NCBI GenBank assembly: GCA_963969395.1
Contig: OZ017796.1
Coordinates: 13,208,501-13,272,500 of the forward strand
Source of the DNA: Pseudoscleropodium purum
Taxonomy: Eukaryota; Streptophyta; Bryopsida; Hypnales; Brachytheciaceae
Reading direction: 5' to 3'
Length of the DNA stretch: 64,000 nt
Each line of letters starts with the position of its first letter. Position 1 is the first letter of the stretch. The notes under the pieces were generated by a model. That model made no database searches. It was not told the origin of the DNA and worked only from the letters and a program-made list of their open reading frames with translations. Position numbers and translations under genes: made by a program. This document shows positions 33,651 through 45,409 of this stretch, piece after piece.

Positions 33651-33952
33651 TTGTTTTAAGCATAGCAAGTCAAAATTTTTCAAACTTTGTCCAACTCAAA
33701 AAATGTGAGAAATCAAGTTAGCTTTTAACTCCCAAATCCTTTTACCATTGAAGCTTCAAATAAAAACTTATGAACTAAGATAAGAGAGGGGTATGAAAAT
33801 GTACTTCATACCTTTCTTCAAACTTTGTTCATAACTTTTTTATTTGAGACTTCAAATCTTAAAATGGTTATTGGATCTCAAAGTTAACTTGATTTATGAC
33901 ATTTTTTAATTTGCCAAAGTTTGGAAAAATTTGATTTACAATGCTTCATCAA
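33651..33952. mobile_element. Small foldback element
   Basis: The left arm (about 33651-33780) and right arm (about 33825-33952) are imperfect inverted copies; for example GAAATCAAGTTAGC on the left answers GTTAACTTGATTTATG on the right, and CTTATGAACTAAG answers CTTTGTTCATAAC. The spacer is about 45 bp. Divergence is higher than in the foldback at 4453. No target duplication was identified. Confidence 0.6.
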
Positions 33953-36404
33953 GGTCCAAAGTTTTCCTAAAAATACAACTACTAGATTTTTTACTATGAT
34001 TGGTAATGAAGCTTCTATCTTGCTCTATTATCCCATATTCTTAAAAAACTTGTGATGCAATGTCTTTGGGATAATATTCCCTTGATGCTTAACAAAATCA
34101 TATTGCATTCGAACTATATTTGTTGAAGTCTCATATGCCTTGACATTTATCATATTTGTTGAAATGTGTTGAAGGAGGATAATGACCTATTCGGAAACTA
34201 CCCTATTAGTATAATAAGTTCGTTCCAAGGGAGATTGTCAAGTAGGAAATTTATGCTAATGGAATTAATTCCTAAAATAGGAAGTACAATCCCAAAATAG
34301 AAGACTACGACCCAATTTGAAAAATTAATAACCACTCAATCTACAATGACATTGCATAATTCACTCACACATAGTTTGGCTAACACCATCATACTCCGTT
34401 CTCAAATAATTCCATAAACACATGTGCACATTAAATCATTCATTAAATCATACACAATGAAACACTCAATTCGGTTTGAACATGTTTCTTATTTCCGAAT
34501 TGGTGAACAAATCACCATTTTACAATTTTAGTTTCAACTTGCAATTCACACTCAACTATTAGGATTCACATCCCTTATTCCACTTCATCTCCACATCACC
34601 GATTAGGATATTACATTCCAACTTCCACTCTTTCTGCCCGCATCCAACTTGGACTCAAACCATTTCACTCTCAATTCCCATTAAACATAGTAAACTTCCT
34701 TCTCAATTATCCAATGACAAATTTTCAATTTGCACTCACGTCCAAAAAAACATACACAAGCCTCTCCGACTTGACACAAATTCTCATACACACCAAACAA
34801 TCAAACACACATTCATGAAAACAAAAAAAACGCAGCTCATGGCTGGGACTCGCAGCGGACTCTCCTTCAACACTGGGTAAAATCAAATAGCTTCAAAACT
34901 GGACCTAATAGGATCCAAACTGGTGGTTACCAAAACTACAACGACACTCAACTAACCACCAACTTGGAACCGCCTCAACCTATACAACTGCAATCCGACT
35001 TGGCAAGCTGTACCATCTCTAAAAATCTCCCAATTGGCAATCAACTACTGCCAAATGTTTCGACTTAACCCCAATTGCAAATCGCCTCCATTCACACCGA
35101 CTTGGACCCATGCACAGTCTTCACCCACTTTAATTACTCACCCAACTTGGCAATTCCACCACAAAATAGCATGAATTCCCACCAAAAATTACAAAACACA
35201 TACAATTTGCATTCAAAAACACTTCCAAAAAATCAAAATTCACACCCTAATAGGCTATCTACAAAATGCAAGAGCATAATAAAGGCAAATGTATCAATAT
35301 CTTATGTTTTGTAAAACATATGTTGCACTAAGAAAAAGGCAAGATATAATAGATGCCAATATATAGCCATATTAAATTGGCCTATAATATGAATATTTTA
35401 AATAAAAATATTTTGTAGAACATGACTTTCTACTAGTGCTAAGTTATAAGTTTCTTCATGTATAATATCTACACAAATGGATTAAAAAGTCCCCAAATCC
35501 ATTTTTGTAGAACTCTTAGTATACCATCTAAAATGGAAAGATTTTGAATTAACTCAGGACATTAGAATCTACGATCTAGTGTTGTTTTCCTCATAATATA
35601 TACCAATGTAATAATAGATGGGACTTAAAGTCTAAGTTGTTTTTTGAACTTTCCTAAACAAAACTTGGTTCCAAGTCCCACTTTTTTGGAGCCAAAACCT
35701 CCCCAAAGTATTGCCATGCAAGCACTTTTTGAGTACACTTGGCCTTGGGCCTTAGTATGAAACTCCGATCAAGTTACAATCTTCAACTCTCCACCAATCA
35801 AATTTTGGAATCAAATTTTAGAAATTCATTAAGTTTTGAAACTTGACAAATCATGAAAACTGACCCTTTGAGTCATAGCATCCATTGAGTGGATATTTTT
35901 TGAAGAGTTTACTTTAGAAAATATATGAAATGACTGAATTACATCCAAATATGGTAAAATAAAAAATCTCTCTATTCTATAGTAATGTGATCAACATACA
36001 CTACGTGCTTCGTGATTTTAATGCAAATTTGTGAATCAATTCATGTAGAAATGGAAACAAGACAGAACTAGAAAAGATGAAGAATTTTGTTAGATTCATC
36101 TCATGCTATAAATTATATTGTCTAGATAAATCTAAATCTACATTCACTTCTTAAATAAGGACTCTAAGGACCATGTAGTGCCATTTGTGAAGTTTGAAAG
36201 CAATACAAAGGCTTTAAGTGAGTAGTTTTGAATATTTTGAAAAGTACATACAACTATAGGACATTTCAACTTATAAAAACCATTGCTACCAAATTCTAGT
36301 TTGTGAGGCTTTAGTCAATTACTCGAGTTTAGTTGTTGCTTCTTCATGCACAAAATTTATATTTTTGAATGCACATTTTTTTTATTTAAACCTGAAAATA
36401 TCAA
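33953..36404. other. AT-rich intergenic DNA
   Basis: No supported gene. The stretch at about 34400-35250 is C- and A-rich on the + strand (CACACA, CCAACTTGG words), which produces the ORF at 35075-35314. No recognisable domain. Confidence 0.5.
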
Positions 36405-36692
36405 CATTAGAAGATTTTTGGAGCCTCTAGATGCCTGCAAGTTATCATAGCCTACAAACGCAAGAAACAAGTTTGGCACAGTGGTCTAATGTGGCTGAGA
36501 CCTTGCCACGTCATTGACCAAATTTTTATTTTTTTATTTTTATTTTTTGCATTTGGAGACTATTTTTTTATTTTTTATTTTTTTTTCTGACATTTTTTTT
36601 TCTGACAACGAGCCGTTCCCCTCGCTGCGGGGAATAGCTGCGGGGGTACATGCCCGAAACAGGCTTTTGGACCCTCCAAAACTCTTCTAATG
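36405..36692. mobile_element. CATTAGAAGA MITE, copy 1
   Basis: The ends CATTAGAAGATTTTTGG and the complement of CCAAAACTCTTCTAATG form terminal inverted repeats. The same element occurs at 56642-56857 with shared internal segments (CTCTAGATGCCTGC / CTCTGGATGCCTGC, CAGTGGTCTAA, CCGTTCCCCTCGCTG, AAACAGGCTT). This copy is longer because of an extra segment near 36445-36475 and an expanded T-rich region. TGGCACAGTGG near 36474 resembles a pol III A box, but no proper B box follows. Confidence 0.8.
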
Positions 36693-37560
36693 TTTGCACA
36701 TGTGTAAGTTTGGATGCATTTTCTATTCATTTTTGAGTGATTTGGTTTTAGGAATTCAATGAGTTTACAATTCATATTCACATCCAAATTCACATGATTG
36801 TATGCAAATAACTCTTTAAAAATTGAATTCTTTTGGTAATCAAAATTTTGTTAGTTTTCTCTTATTTTATTGGTTTACAATACACATTGCCATTTTTTTC
36901 TGATCATTGGTTTCAAGTTGACTAATAAGAATGTTAAAATATTTTTTTCCCTTTATTTAATCCAATGTGACATAAAACATCACTTAACTTAATGGCAAGG
37001 TACAATAGTTCTGTTTGCATATGTTTAACCTTTAATTTTGAAAAGAAGAGACCTATTACCAAGATATTTTACTAGATCTGATTTGATTTATGAACCAATA
37101 CTATAGTTGGACTCTACATTTCATGATGTATTCCATTGTGGCCATTTTGGGGTCATAATGACCTTTTGGGATAAAAATCCAATTTTAAACTTAACATTTA
37201 TTTTTGTATTTGACACAAAAGGTGCATAAATTAAGGTATAAAGTAAAGAAAAAAGCTCATGTTCATGTTGAGCCAAATCCATTGACCATGGCACTTTCAA
37301 TTTTGATCATTATTGTATCTCCTACATGTCTCAAAAATTGCAATAAGGTTCAAGATAAGGTCTTGTATACTAAGTGCCTAGTATTGCATTTGACTATACA
37401 CTAAAACTTGCCTGCCACCCTAGTTTCCCATTAGCTCCCCTCCTCCTCTCTCAAAAACTTTGTGAGCCGTTGATTTTTTTGAAAAAAAATGCTTACCTTC
37501 AACATTGACGTTGCTTTTTCAAAAAATCACAAGATGTTGATCTTGTGAAATTTAATCTGA
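36693..37560. other. AT-rich intergenic DNA
   Basis: No gene or repeat boundary was recognised. Confidence 0.5.
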
Positions 37561-37564
37561 GCTA

Positions 37565-37710
37565 TTCAAATATAAAATACAAATATTGAATACGAATACG
37601 AGTACGGGTAATGGATATGAATACTGAATACGTGTACTGAATATAGATATTGAATACGGGTACTAAATACGGGTACTGAATACAGATACAATATTGGATA
37701 CGAGATCAAT
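37565..37710. repeat. GAATACGGGTACT minisatellite
   Basis: A degenerate 12-13-bp unit (GAATACGGGTACT, with variants GAATACGAGTACG and GAATACGTGTACT) is repeated about ten times. Confidence 0.8.
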
Positions 37711-37754
37711 TGTCCCATATTGTTTATCAAGAACTTTGATTTTGAAGATTACAA

Positions 37755-37860
37755 GAGGGGGTGGGGGTGAGGGGGGTGACATAAAAAAATTTAAATCAAA
37801 TTTTAAATGATAGGTGGGAGTGAGTGGGGGTGGTAAAATAAAAATTGAGGGGGGGAGTGC
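37755..37860 (+). repeat. G-run cluster (possible G-quadruplex)
   Basis: The + strand has G5, G5 and G6 runs close together at about 37756-37779, then G3-G5 runs at 37814-37833 and G7 at about 37848. This could form a G-quadruplex. It sits directly next to the GAATACGGG minisatellite. Confidence 0.5.
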
Positions 37861-37879
37861 ATAGTGACACAAAAGTGTC

Positions 37880-40469
37880 ACTATACACCTTGAGTGCCTA
37901 ATAACTGCACAACTTTTCCATTTGATTATGATAAAGTTTAAATGTTAAAATCAAATGACATTCAAACAAAAGATATTAATTATTGAACAATGAATTCTAT
38001 GATGTATATCTTTGCTATATATTAGCACATGATTAGTGTTTTAGAAGTCAAATTAGGTGTTATATATATTTCCAAAGACCTTTAAGGATTGATCCTTGAA
38101 GACTTGTTTATTGAAGGATTGGACACACCTCAACCATGTATGGATGTCATTTGCTTGCAAAATGGACTAGAATTGAGAATATTATTATAATGAATTACTA
38201 CCAAAATTAGTGAAAATTATTCCTATCCTTGAGCTCTAAAATAGTGTGACCAAATCTCTTAGAAATGATGAATGAAGCATTATTGACACTATATTGTTCC
38301 ATGAATTTTCTTTATTTCTAAAATTTATCATCCCCTTATGACTTGTGAAACCATTGTGTGGGTCAACTCAAAAGATGGTCACTATTTTTGGGTAGGATAA
38401 ATTTTTTTTTTTACAAATAAAAGTTTTTTAAGTAGGAAAATTGAACTATTTTAAATAGTGTGTTGCTCATTGAAATTGCTATTACTAATCCTTGGTTAAT
38501 GACAAAAAAAACTCAAACTATTATTAAAGTTTTAAAAGTTTATTTAAGAATAATAATATTTATTTTTGATGGAATCTTTGAACATTTTGTACAATTCCAT
38601 GTAAGATAGAAATTCAGCTCATAATTAATAATTTATAGGGCATATATTTAATATTAAAGAAATGTGGAATCTCCAATTAGGGAAGAAATTTCTAGATGGT
38701 CATGGCACCTTATATTGACACTATATAAGCATTTTAGTGTTGCCCTTGTCACCATGTAGACAATTTTTTTTGTTTAGACTAACAAATTATAGTGAAAGAT
38801 GTTGTAAGTAGAATTTGAATATCTTGCTATTCAAAAACTTCATTATAAAATTTCAAAAGCAACTTGAAATAGGTTCTTGTAAGGTGTCATAAAGTCATTA
38901 GGAAATAATACATTTGAAATCTTGAAGCAACAAAAGATCATGCATATATAGAAGCATCCCTCAATTAATAATCTACTCAAGTTCTAAATAGGAAATTGGA
39001 TGATTTCATATATAGATTTGATTTGCTATTAGGCAAAAAATAGGCGTTCATTTGAAGTCTTTCTCAGTTTAAGGTGTTGTTACCTTAATCGGCTATAGAA
39101 CCTTAACCCTATAATGATGGGCCAGTCTCCGAAGAAATCATCATTGTCTAATAACATGGGAATCAATCACTTAAAAAAATGGAAAAATATTCATTGGAAG
39201 TCAAACTACTATAGAAGATGTTCCTTTTTCACAAGAAAACTCTGAGGATGAATAGTTGCATTTTTGTCTTATACAAAATAATTGTTTGTCATCCATTGGA
39301 CACTTAGTGTTTGTGGTAGCATTATAGAGTTAACTCTTTAGTGGTTATAGTCATTGAGTGTAGTGGTAAAAGAGAGTAGGCAAGATAGCGATGTAGGTCA
39401 TTTTTTGTGCAATTTCGTTAGCTGGTTCTTGAATTCATCATATGATCTTCAGTCGCAGTATGGTTGAAGTGTAGGATAGTTTAAATTTCTTGAATTAGTT
39501 TCAAATCCTACGAGATTATGATGTTTGACTGATAATTTTCGGCCGTTGACTTGTACGGACAGCAACTGTGCACCTCACATTACATTGATTTGTAAAGACG
39601 TTCTGTCTTCCAAAAAAAATTCAAAAATTTTTACACATACAACAAGACATGTGTAAGAGTTTTATAGTTGTAGTTGAATAAAAATGGTAGTTCCACATGA
39701 GATGTGGAGCTTGTAATTTGCTTCATATTGGAAAACTAAACGGCACATGTAGCAAGAAGTTTGATTCATGTGACATGTCCATTTGCCCACATCTATGAGA
39801 AAGTTTTATATTTGGTACAGCCTATTGCCTACATGGCAAGGTGGATGCTACCTTAGCATGAAAAATAACGGAATTGACGTCACATCTATAGACTCGTATG
39901 TCCAAGTAGTGTTTATTCCCAAATGTGGGACTTCATCAAATGTGCACATACGGAATACTAGAGTTGTTGATAGGCTCGTCGTTGTTGACAAATGCAGTGA
40001 CTGCATTTTGTGACCTAAACGTCCATGGGAATGTAATTGTTCTTTGAACATTATACATTTGTAGCCATAGATGAACACTAACTTACATGAATTTTGAAGA
40101 TTAGAAAAAAAATAACCTGAAGATTGCTCACTGTTCAAACATGCATCAACTGCAATTTTAGAGGACATCAACGAGGTGTATGTTAACGTTCATTTGGAAT
40201 TCTACATTTGTAGGCACAGAGAGACAAAGACATACAATAAATGTATATATTGAAAAAAAACCACTCACTAAAGAGTGTTCAATATGTACAATGTATTAGT
40301 AATGTAGCCATTATCAACGAAACTTCTAGACTGCGGACTACTGCCGCAAATGATATTGAATAGTGTTCATGCATCACATCTTTGGTCTTGTAATTTGTAC
40401 ATGCCGTCCTCTTGCTCCACAATTAAAACACACAATTGCACTACATGTCTATGGAAAAAACTGATTTAC
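37880..40469. other. AT-rich intergenic DNA
   Basis: No gene is supported. The overlapping ORFs at 39783-40013 (+) and 39848-40171 (-) have no motif; the region may be the 3' flank of the piggyBac-like element that follows. Confidence 0.45.
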
Positions 40470-42547
40470 TCTATATAGGGATGACTACTGTAAAGTGCCA
40501 TGTGAAGTATATGTACGAGCACTGGTACAAAGTAAAAGCCGCAAAAACTTTGAAAATATTTACATGACCTCTTACCACTGCCTTCAACACTGGAACGCAA
40601 CTTTTGCCCTTGACCTTCCACAACAAACTCTCATTGACGGAGTACATAGTGAGTTTGCTGGTAACAATTACTAGCATGAAGGAAAACTCCCCCACACTAA
40701 GGATAGAGCATGTTGGTCCTTCTAGGGCTTCTACAAAATCGACACTTTCTTCATCTTGCACTCTGAATTAAGCTATGAATGCCAAATTGATATAGTCAAA
40801 ATTGAGAGACCGCTCCCTTTTGTACTCTCTAAGGACGACTAAGTTCATCTACCAATTGCAATTGGAATTGTAAGTACGGCATAGGGTCCTTGGCAAATTG
40901 CTCCAACGCAACCTTGTTCAAAATATAACAATTTACCATCGAAGTATCCAATAGGTAATAAAATATTTTATGCCACTACTTGTGGCTCTGCGTTTGAATG
41001 TTGTAGTTGCCTCGGAAGTGATCTGCAACATCAACTCCTCTTATGAAATCAAAATAGGCTTTGTGGACCAACGATGTCTCCAAGTTTGTGGCTACACCAT
41101 TGATTTGAAAGGGAACCATCAGCTACAACTACCTAGTACTTGGAACCGGAGGATAATACATGGAGAGCATAAGAACAACTTTTCTATCAACAAAAACGAT
41201 TGCTCCTATGTCACTGCCTAAATGCAACCTCTAGAGTAGTGAACCTTGGGGATCTTTAGACAAATTCTTCAGATCCAACATCGAAGTTGGCAAGCCCAAT
41301 CTATTGCAATGTATAGTGCCCGCATTGAAAGTTCTAAGTGACTTCAACTCCTGAAACAACTTCACTGAAGTAAAGTAATTGTCAGTACAAACCATATGCA
41401 CCCTGCCATGAAGTCCTTCCATTAACTGTATGACAACCTATGTGGTGTTTTGGTGTCCGCTATTGTACCTCCAGTCAATGAATGTTTGAAGACTGATCCA
41501 ATGTAGATTTGGAAATCGTACAAGTATTTATGATGCACATCTGCCAAACACCAGATCTTCATTCCCCATTTCATCGGCTTCCTGGAAATGTACTATCTAA
41601 TAGGACAATAACTCCCTTTGTAAGGTATCATTGTTTCATCAATTGTGACTTCTTGGTGCAGTTGCCAATTCAATTTGAATTTTTGCTATAGCTCACAAAT
41701 CAGCTAATGCATTTTCCTTAGCTGATCAACTTCCACATTCGTCCTTGAAATACCTTGTACAATGTCATTTGCCACATAAAGACACCAAGTGATATCTTCA
41801 TATCTTCTGCTTGACATGATGCTCATGATGCTGGGACACTAGAGGAATTCATTATGCTGATTGTAGTAGCTTTGATGATTTGGTAGCCGTTTGATCCCCA
41901 TCAACATATTCACTGCTATGAATGCTTTCAATTCCACATTGTCTAGTTGCCACCAATTCAAACCGTTGAACGGCACATGCCTGCACGGGTACAATTGGCT
42001 CGCATATCTATTCATGTTAGCACAAATGCGGTTTAGCATTATATTGGTCTAATACCTTACAAAAAGCGATGCCTTTGTCAGCATGCAAAGCATGCAAAAA
42101 TTTGGTCCGTTTGTGGGACCAAAGAATGCTGGAGGAATATTGACAAAAGTTGATCATTCCATCATCCACTTCTCATCAGTGAATTCTTGTAAAAACGCCA
42201 AGCGCTACGCGGCCACTAACAACCTTCCATTGTAGCAAACTCTAGGTTGGCGACGACCTTGACTTTGCAGTGTTGCATGCTCCGTACTATCCATTGGTGA
42301 AACTGGCATTGCTCCTACGGTAGTAGGAATTGGACTTCTTGTCTTCAGAGACTTTGGTGCCATTGGATGGCAAGGAATTGAATTGACACGATGGACACTA
42401 GCAACACTACTATTGTGAAATGTAGGAGACTATTGGTCTCCATCAATAAGTGGAGGCAATAGTACCTCAACTTCATCGCATGGCAGGTGAACTTCATTGC
42501 CATCAACGAGAAGAATAGCATAGATCAACTCTTGTCTATCACTCCTA
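40470..42547 (-). pseudogene. piggyBac-like transposase, main part (decayed)
   Basis: On the minus strand, from high to low coordinate: FTDEKWMME then a stop, NIPPAFFGPTNGPNF, then NRICANMNRYASQL, and NVELKAFIAVNMLMGIKRLPNHQSYY (42039-41839), which matches the piggyBac core start. Next come HMVCTDNYFTSVKLFQELKS and AGTIHCNRLGLP (41422-41231), the highly typical VYTDNFYTS…GT…NRKGLP motif. The C-terminal helix KIFYYLLDTSMVNCYILNK lies near 40990-40930, and EGPTCSILSVGE with a Cys-poor tail follows to 40470. Several in-frame stops and shifts break the gene. Mapping exact catalytic Asp residues needs an alignment. The 5' part of the gene continues at 44401-45400 beyond an inserted element. Confidence 0.8.
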
Positions 42548-42557
42548 ATGTATGAGT

Positions 42558-44400
42558 CAGGGTTGTTAAATTATGAGCAAGGAGCAAGGAGCATTGAGCA
42601 TTGAGCAACAAATGATGAGTGTTGAAAAGTGACCATTTTAAAAAAATCTTGTGAAAAATTTAAAACTTTTCATTATAAGATGCCTATATCTGTGGTTTAA
42701 AGTAAACATTTAAAGTTATAAATGAATCTAAAGAAGATGAATGGGAATGAATGGATTTAGATGAATATTTTGTAGTTGACTTTGTTGGATGAAATGCATC
42801 TATTGTTCATTGCATTACATGATGAATGTTTATTGAATGGGATTTAAAACTCAATTGATTAAGATAAGGATTGATGTCAAAGTACCTTGAATTAAAAATA
42901 AACAAGTTGCTTAAAGACCTCTCCTTTATTAATTTGGGAGTTTATTTAAATTGCAATTGAATTTTCAATAATTTAAAAATTATTTTCTCCAAAAGAAAAT
43001 TTTAATTTAAAAAAAATAAAATAAAAAATAAAAAATAAAATAAAATATATATATATATATATATATATTTTTTAAATTTAGTAGATGGCTTCTTGGATTC
43101 AAGGAGCAATTTCTTGTTGCTAAAGGCATCTTTCCTATATTAATTTGGTGAGAATTTAAACTACTATGAAAAAAAAGAATTCAAAATTTTTCAAAATTTT
43201 TTTTTCAAAAAAAAATTAATACATATTTTTTAATTAAGGCTCCTTGGATTCCAAGGAGGCCTTCTATGCCAATGCCAACTACCAAGAAAAGCCTATTTGA
43301 TTTTGTGGAGCCCTTCTTTGGTACTAGAAAAAATTGTTTGGAGTTATTTAAAGGTCTAAAGTTCTTTGTAAATGTCTTTTTGCACTAATGGAAGGCTCCT
43401 TGGTTTCAAGGAGCCTTGAGCTAAATGGTTTAATTTTTTTTTCAAAAAAAATTTGAAAAAATAAAATAAAATTACAAGTCAAATATTCTCTAAAGTTAAT
43501 AGAGGCAGGTGCCTTTGGCACCAAGAAATCATTCCCTGGATCCAACAAGCCATTTACTTATTAAACAAGAAAATTAAAATTTGACAAAAAAATTCAATTT
43601 AATTTAAAAAAATTATTCTTTTTTAAATTAATTAATATTTTACTTTAATGAAATTCTTTTGATTTTTTTCTCTTTTAACCCCTGAGTGCCCTAGAGGCTA
43701 AAATCTGACCTCTTCATTTTGAAAAACATTCTTGTTTGACTACTATAATCTTTTGAGTAGTACAATCAATGGATGTATCATTTTCTTCACACCTTCAAGT
43801 CTCTCTTGACTACTAATCGTTACTGTTGGATTATGTGGATCTCTTCTTAGGAGAAAGCTTGAACGGATTGAAGTCGAAAAGGTGTTGATTTCACTGAATT
43901 TGCTTTGGGCATTCAGGGGCTAAATTACAATTCAAACAACCCTCCAAATTAATAGAAAGAGGGCCCTTTGGCAATAAAAAATGTCTCTTTAGATCTGCTG
44001 AGCCGTCTTACCCATCTACTACATAATAGAATATTTTTTTTCTATTCATAGATTCTCATAGTATTTGAAATTTTTTTCCAATTATTCTAAAAATGAATGG
44101 ATGACATGAATGAAATTCATCTATTCATTACCTCAACGGTAGTATCTTTTATGTTGTGGGAAATGCTAAGCTATCATTCTTAGCCCTACCTACAACATTT
44201 GAGTGCTAAATAACTACCTTAAATCAAACTTCTTTTAGTAATAAATTGATTTTTTGAAAATTTTATTTTTTGTAATTTTTATTTTAATAATTTTGATATG
44301 TCTATTTTTATTTTTAGTAAAAATAGTCTTAATGAGAGTCCAAGTCTAAACGCTTGTTGCTCAACACTCATTGCTTCCCACTCACACTTTAACGTCGTTG
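42558..44400. mobile_element. 1.84-kb insertion with 10-bp target duplication (hAT/Mutator-like, unclassified)
   Basis: ATGTATGAGT directly precedes (42548-42557) and directly follows (44401-44410) this segment. The ends begin CAGGGTTGTTAAATTATGAG and, on the complement, CAACGACGTTAAAGTGTGAG, an imperfect inverted repeat starting with CA as in hAT elements. Removing the segment joins the reading frame ending LVMHSY to IRSDRQELIYAILLVDGNE in phase, which confirms an insertion into a coding region. A 10-bp duplication is longer than the usual 8 bp (hAT) or 9 bp (Mutator). The interior is AT-rich with no transposase ORF and has palindromes CTCCTTGGATTCCAAGGAG near 43240, 43090 (variant) and 43395 (variant). 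Confidence 0.8.
43042..43070. repeat. (AT)n microsatellite
   Basis: A run of about 12 AT dinucleotides follows an AAAATA-rich stretch, inside the inserted element. Confidence 0.9.
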
Positions 44401-45400
44401 ATGTATGAGTGCATGACAAGACCCAGACTCCATTCCTGTCCACATATAGTGTCGCCGCTTTGAAGATGAATCGGTAGCAAAGCACTAGGAAAATGCACTG
44501 GAATGGGAGTGGCCACTGGCGTAGGGCTGCTGTTAAGAACAAGAACGTCTGCAATCCACAACTCCCCTTGCCAAGGCATGACAGAGTTCGTATTCAAGGG
44601 GGGCATTGAACGGGAGGTGCCGAAAATATCGACATGCGGATATGTCGCCGCTTGAAGTGAGTCATCGAAACAAGCTTCAGATAAATCTTCTTGGAATGGC
44701 ATTGGTCGCTTACCTCTTTTCATATCTCTCTGTGCTTCGAAGTCACTCGGCAATTGTTCTTTTCCCTTCCGATTGCTACCACCGTTGTTTGCTGAGGACG
44801 TCGTTGCACCATGTAGGCTTGCAAGTGAAGGAAAGTGCCCACGTCGGTGTAGGAAAACCGTTCGATTCTGAGTAGTGGTCCACGTCGCCGTTTGAGAGTC
44901 CATGCAGTCATCCATCTCTATCGCTAAGAAGTTCAGCATCTTCACGTGGCAGAAGCTGTTCGCTGTAAAACTAAGCAATGGAAATGCAGATTCTACAAAG
45001 GCAAGCAAGTGATGATTCGTTTGGCCACAGTAGCACTCGCAGCGCGTGGTTTACTTTGTCGTTGAAGTCGTCTTCATGCCCTTCAAGTAATCTCTCTTTC
45101 CAACCAAGAATGCGTGAACTGTGATGTCTGAAAAGGAAACGTAGTCCATTGGGAGTGTCTCTCTTCTTAATGCCTCTCTTTACAGTCCTTTTCAGTAAGT
45201 CTCTTCTATCAACGAGTCCAAGTATCTGTTGTGTTTGTTTCGAAGTAGCGCCAATCGATCTTGTCCACTGCCGAATTGTTTCACGAATGTATGGCAACCT
45301 TGATGATTGCGAGTCACAAGAGAGCGCTTGGTCCATCAAAAGTTCAGTTCATGAGTGTCGCAAGTCGTACTCAATGTTGATCAGTTCATGCAATTTCTGA
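44401..45400 (-). pseudogene. 5' part of the piggyBac-associated gene, split by insertion
   Basis: The minus-strand frames 45339-44971 (122 aa, basic, RRDLLKRTVKRGIKKRD) and 45008-44411 (about 200 aa) overlap and probably belong to one gene with a splice or frameshift near 45000. The second reads into LQSGDTICGQEWSLGLVMHSY and, once the inserted element is removed, continues as IRSDRQELIYAILLVDGNEVHLPCDEVEVLLPP, which resembles a Tudor/SH3-like strand pattern before the piggyBac core. A strong TTTCAG acceptor-like site lies near 45399 with a further coding-like piece (KLHELINIEYDLRHS) after it, then a stop. I do not recognise the 122-aa part. Whether it belongs to the transposase or to an older host gene is open. 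Confidence 0.5.
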
Positions 45401-45409
45401 AACAAAGCG

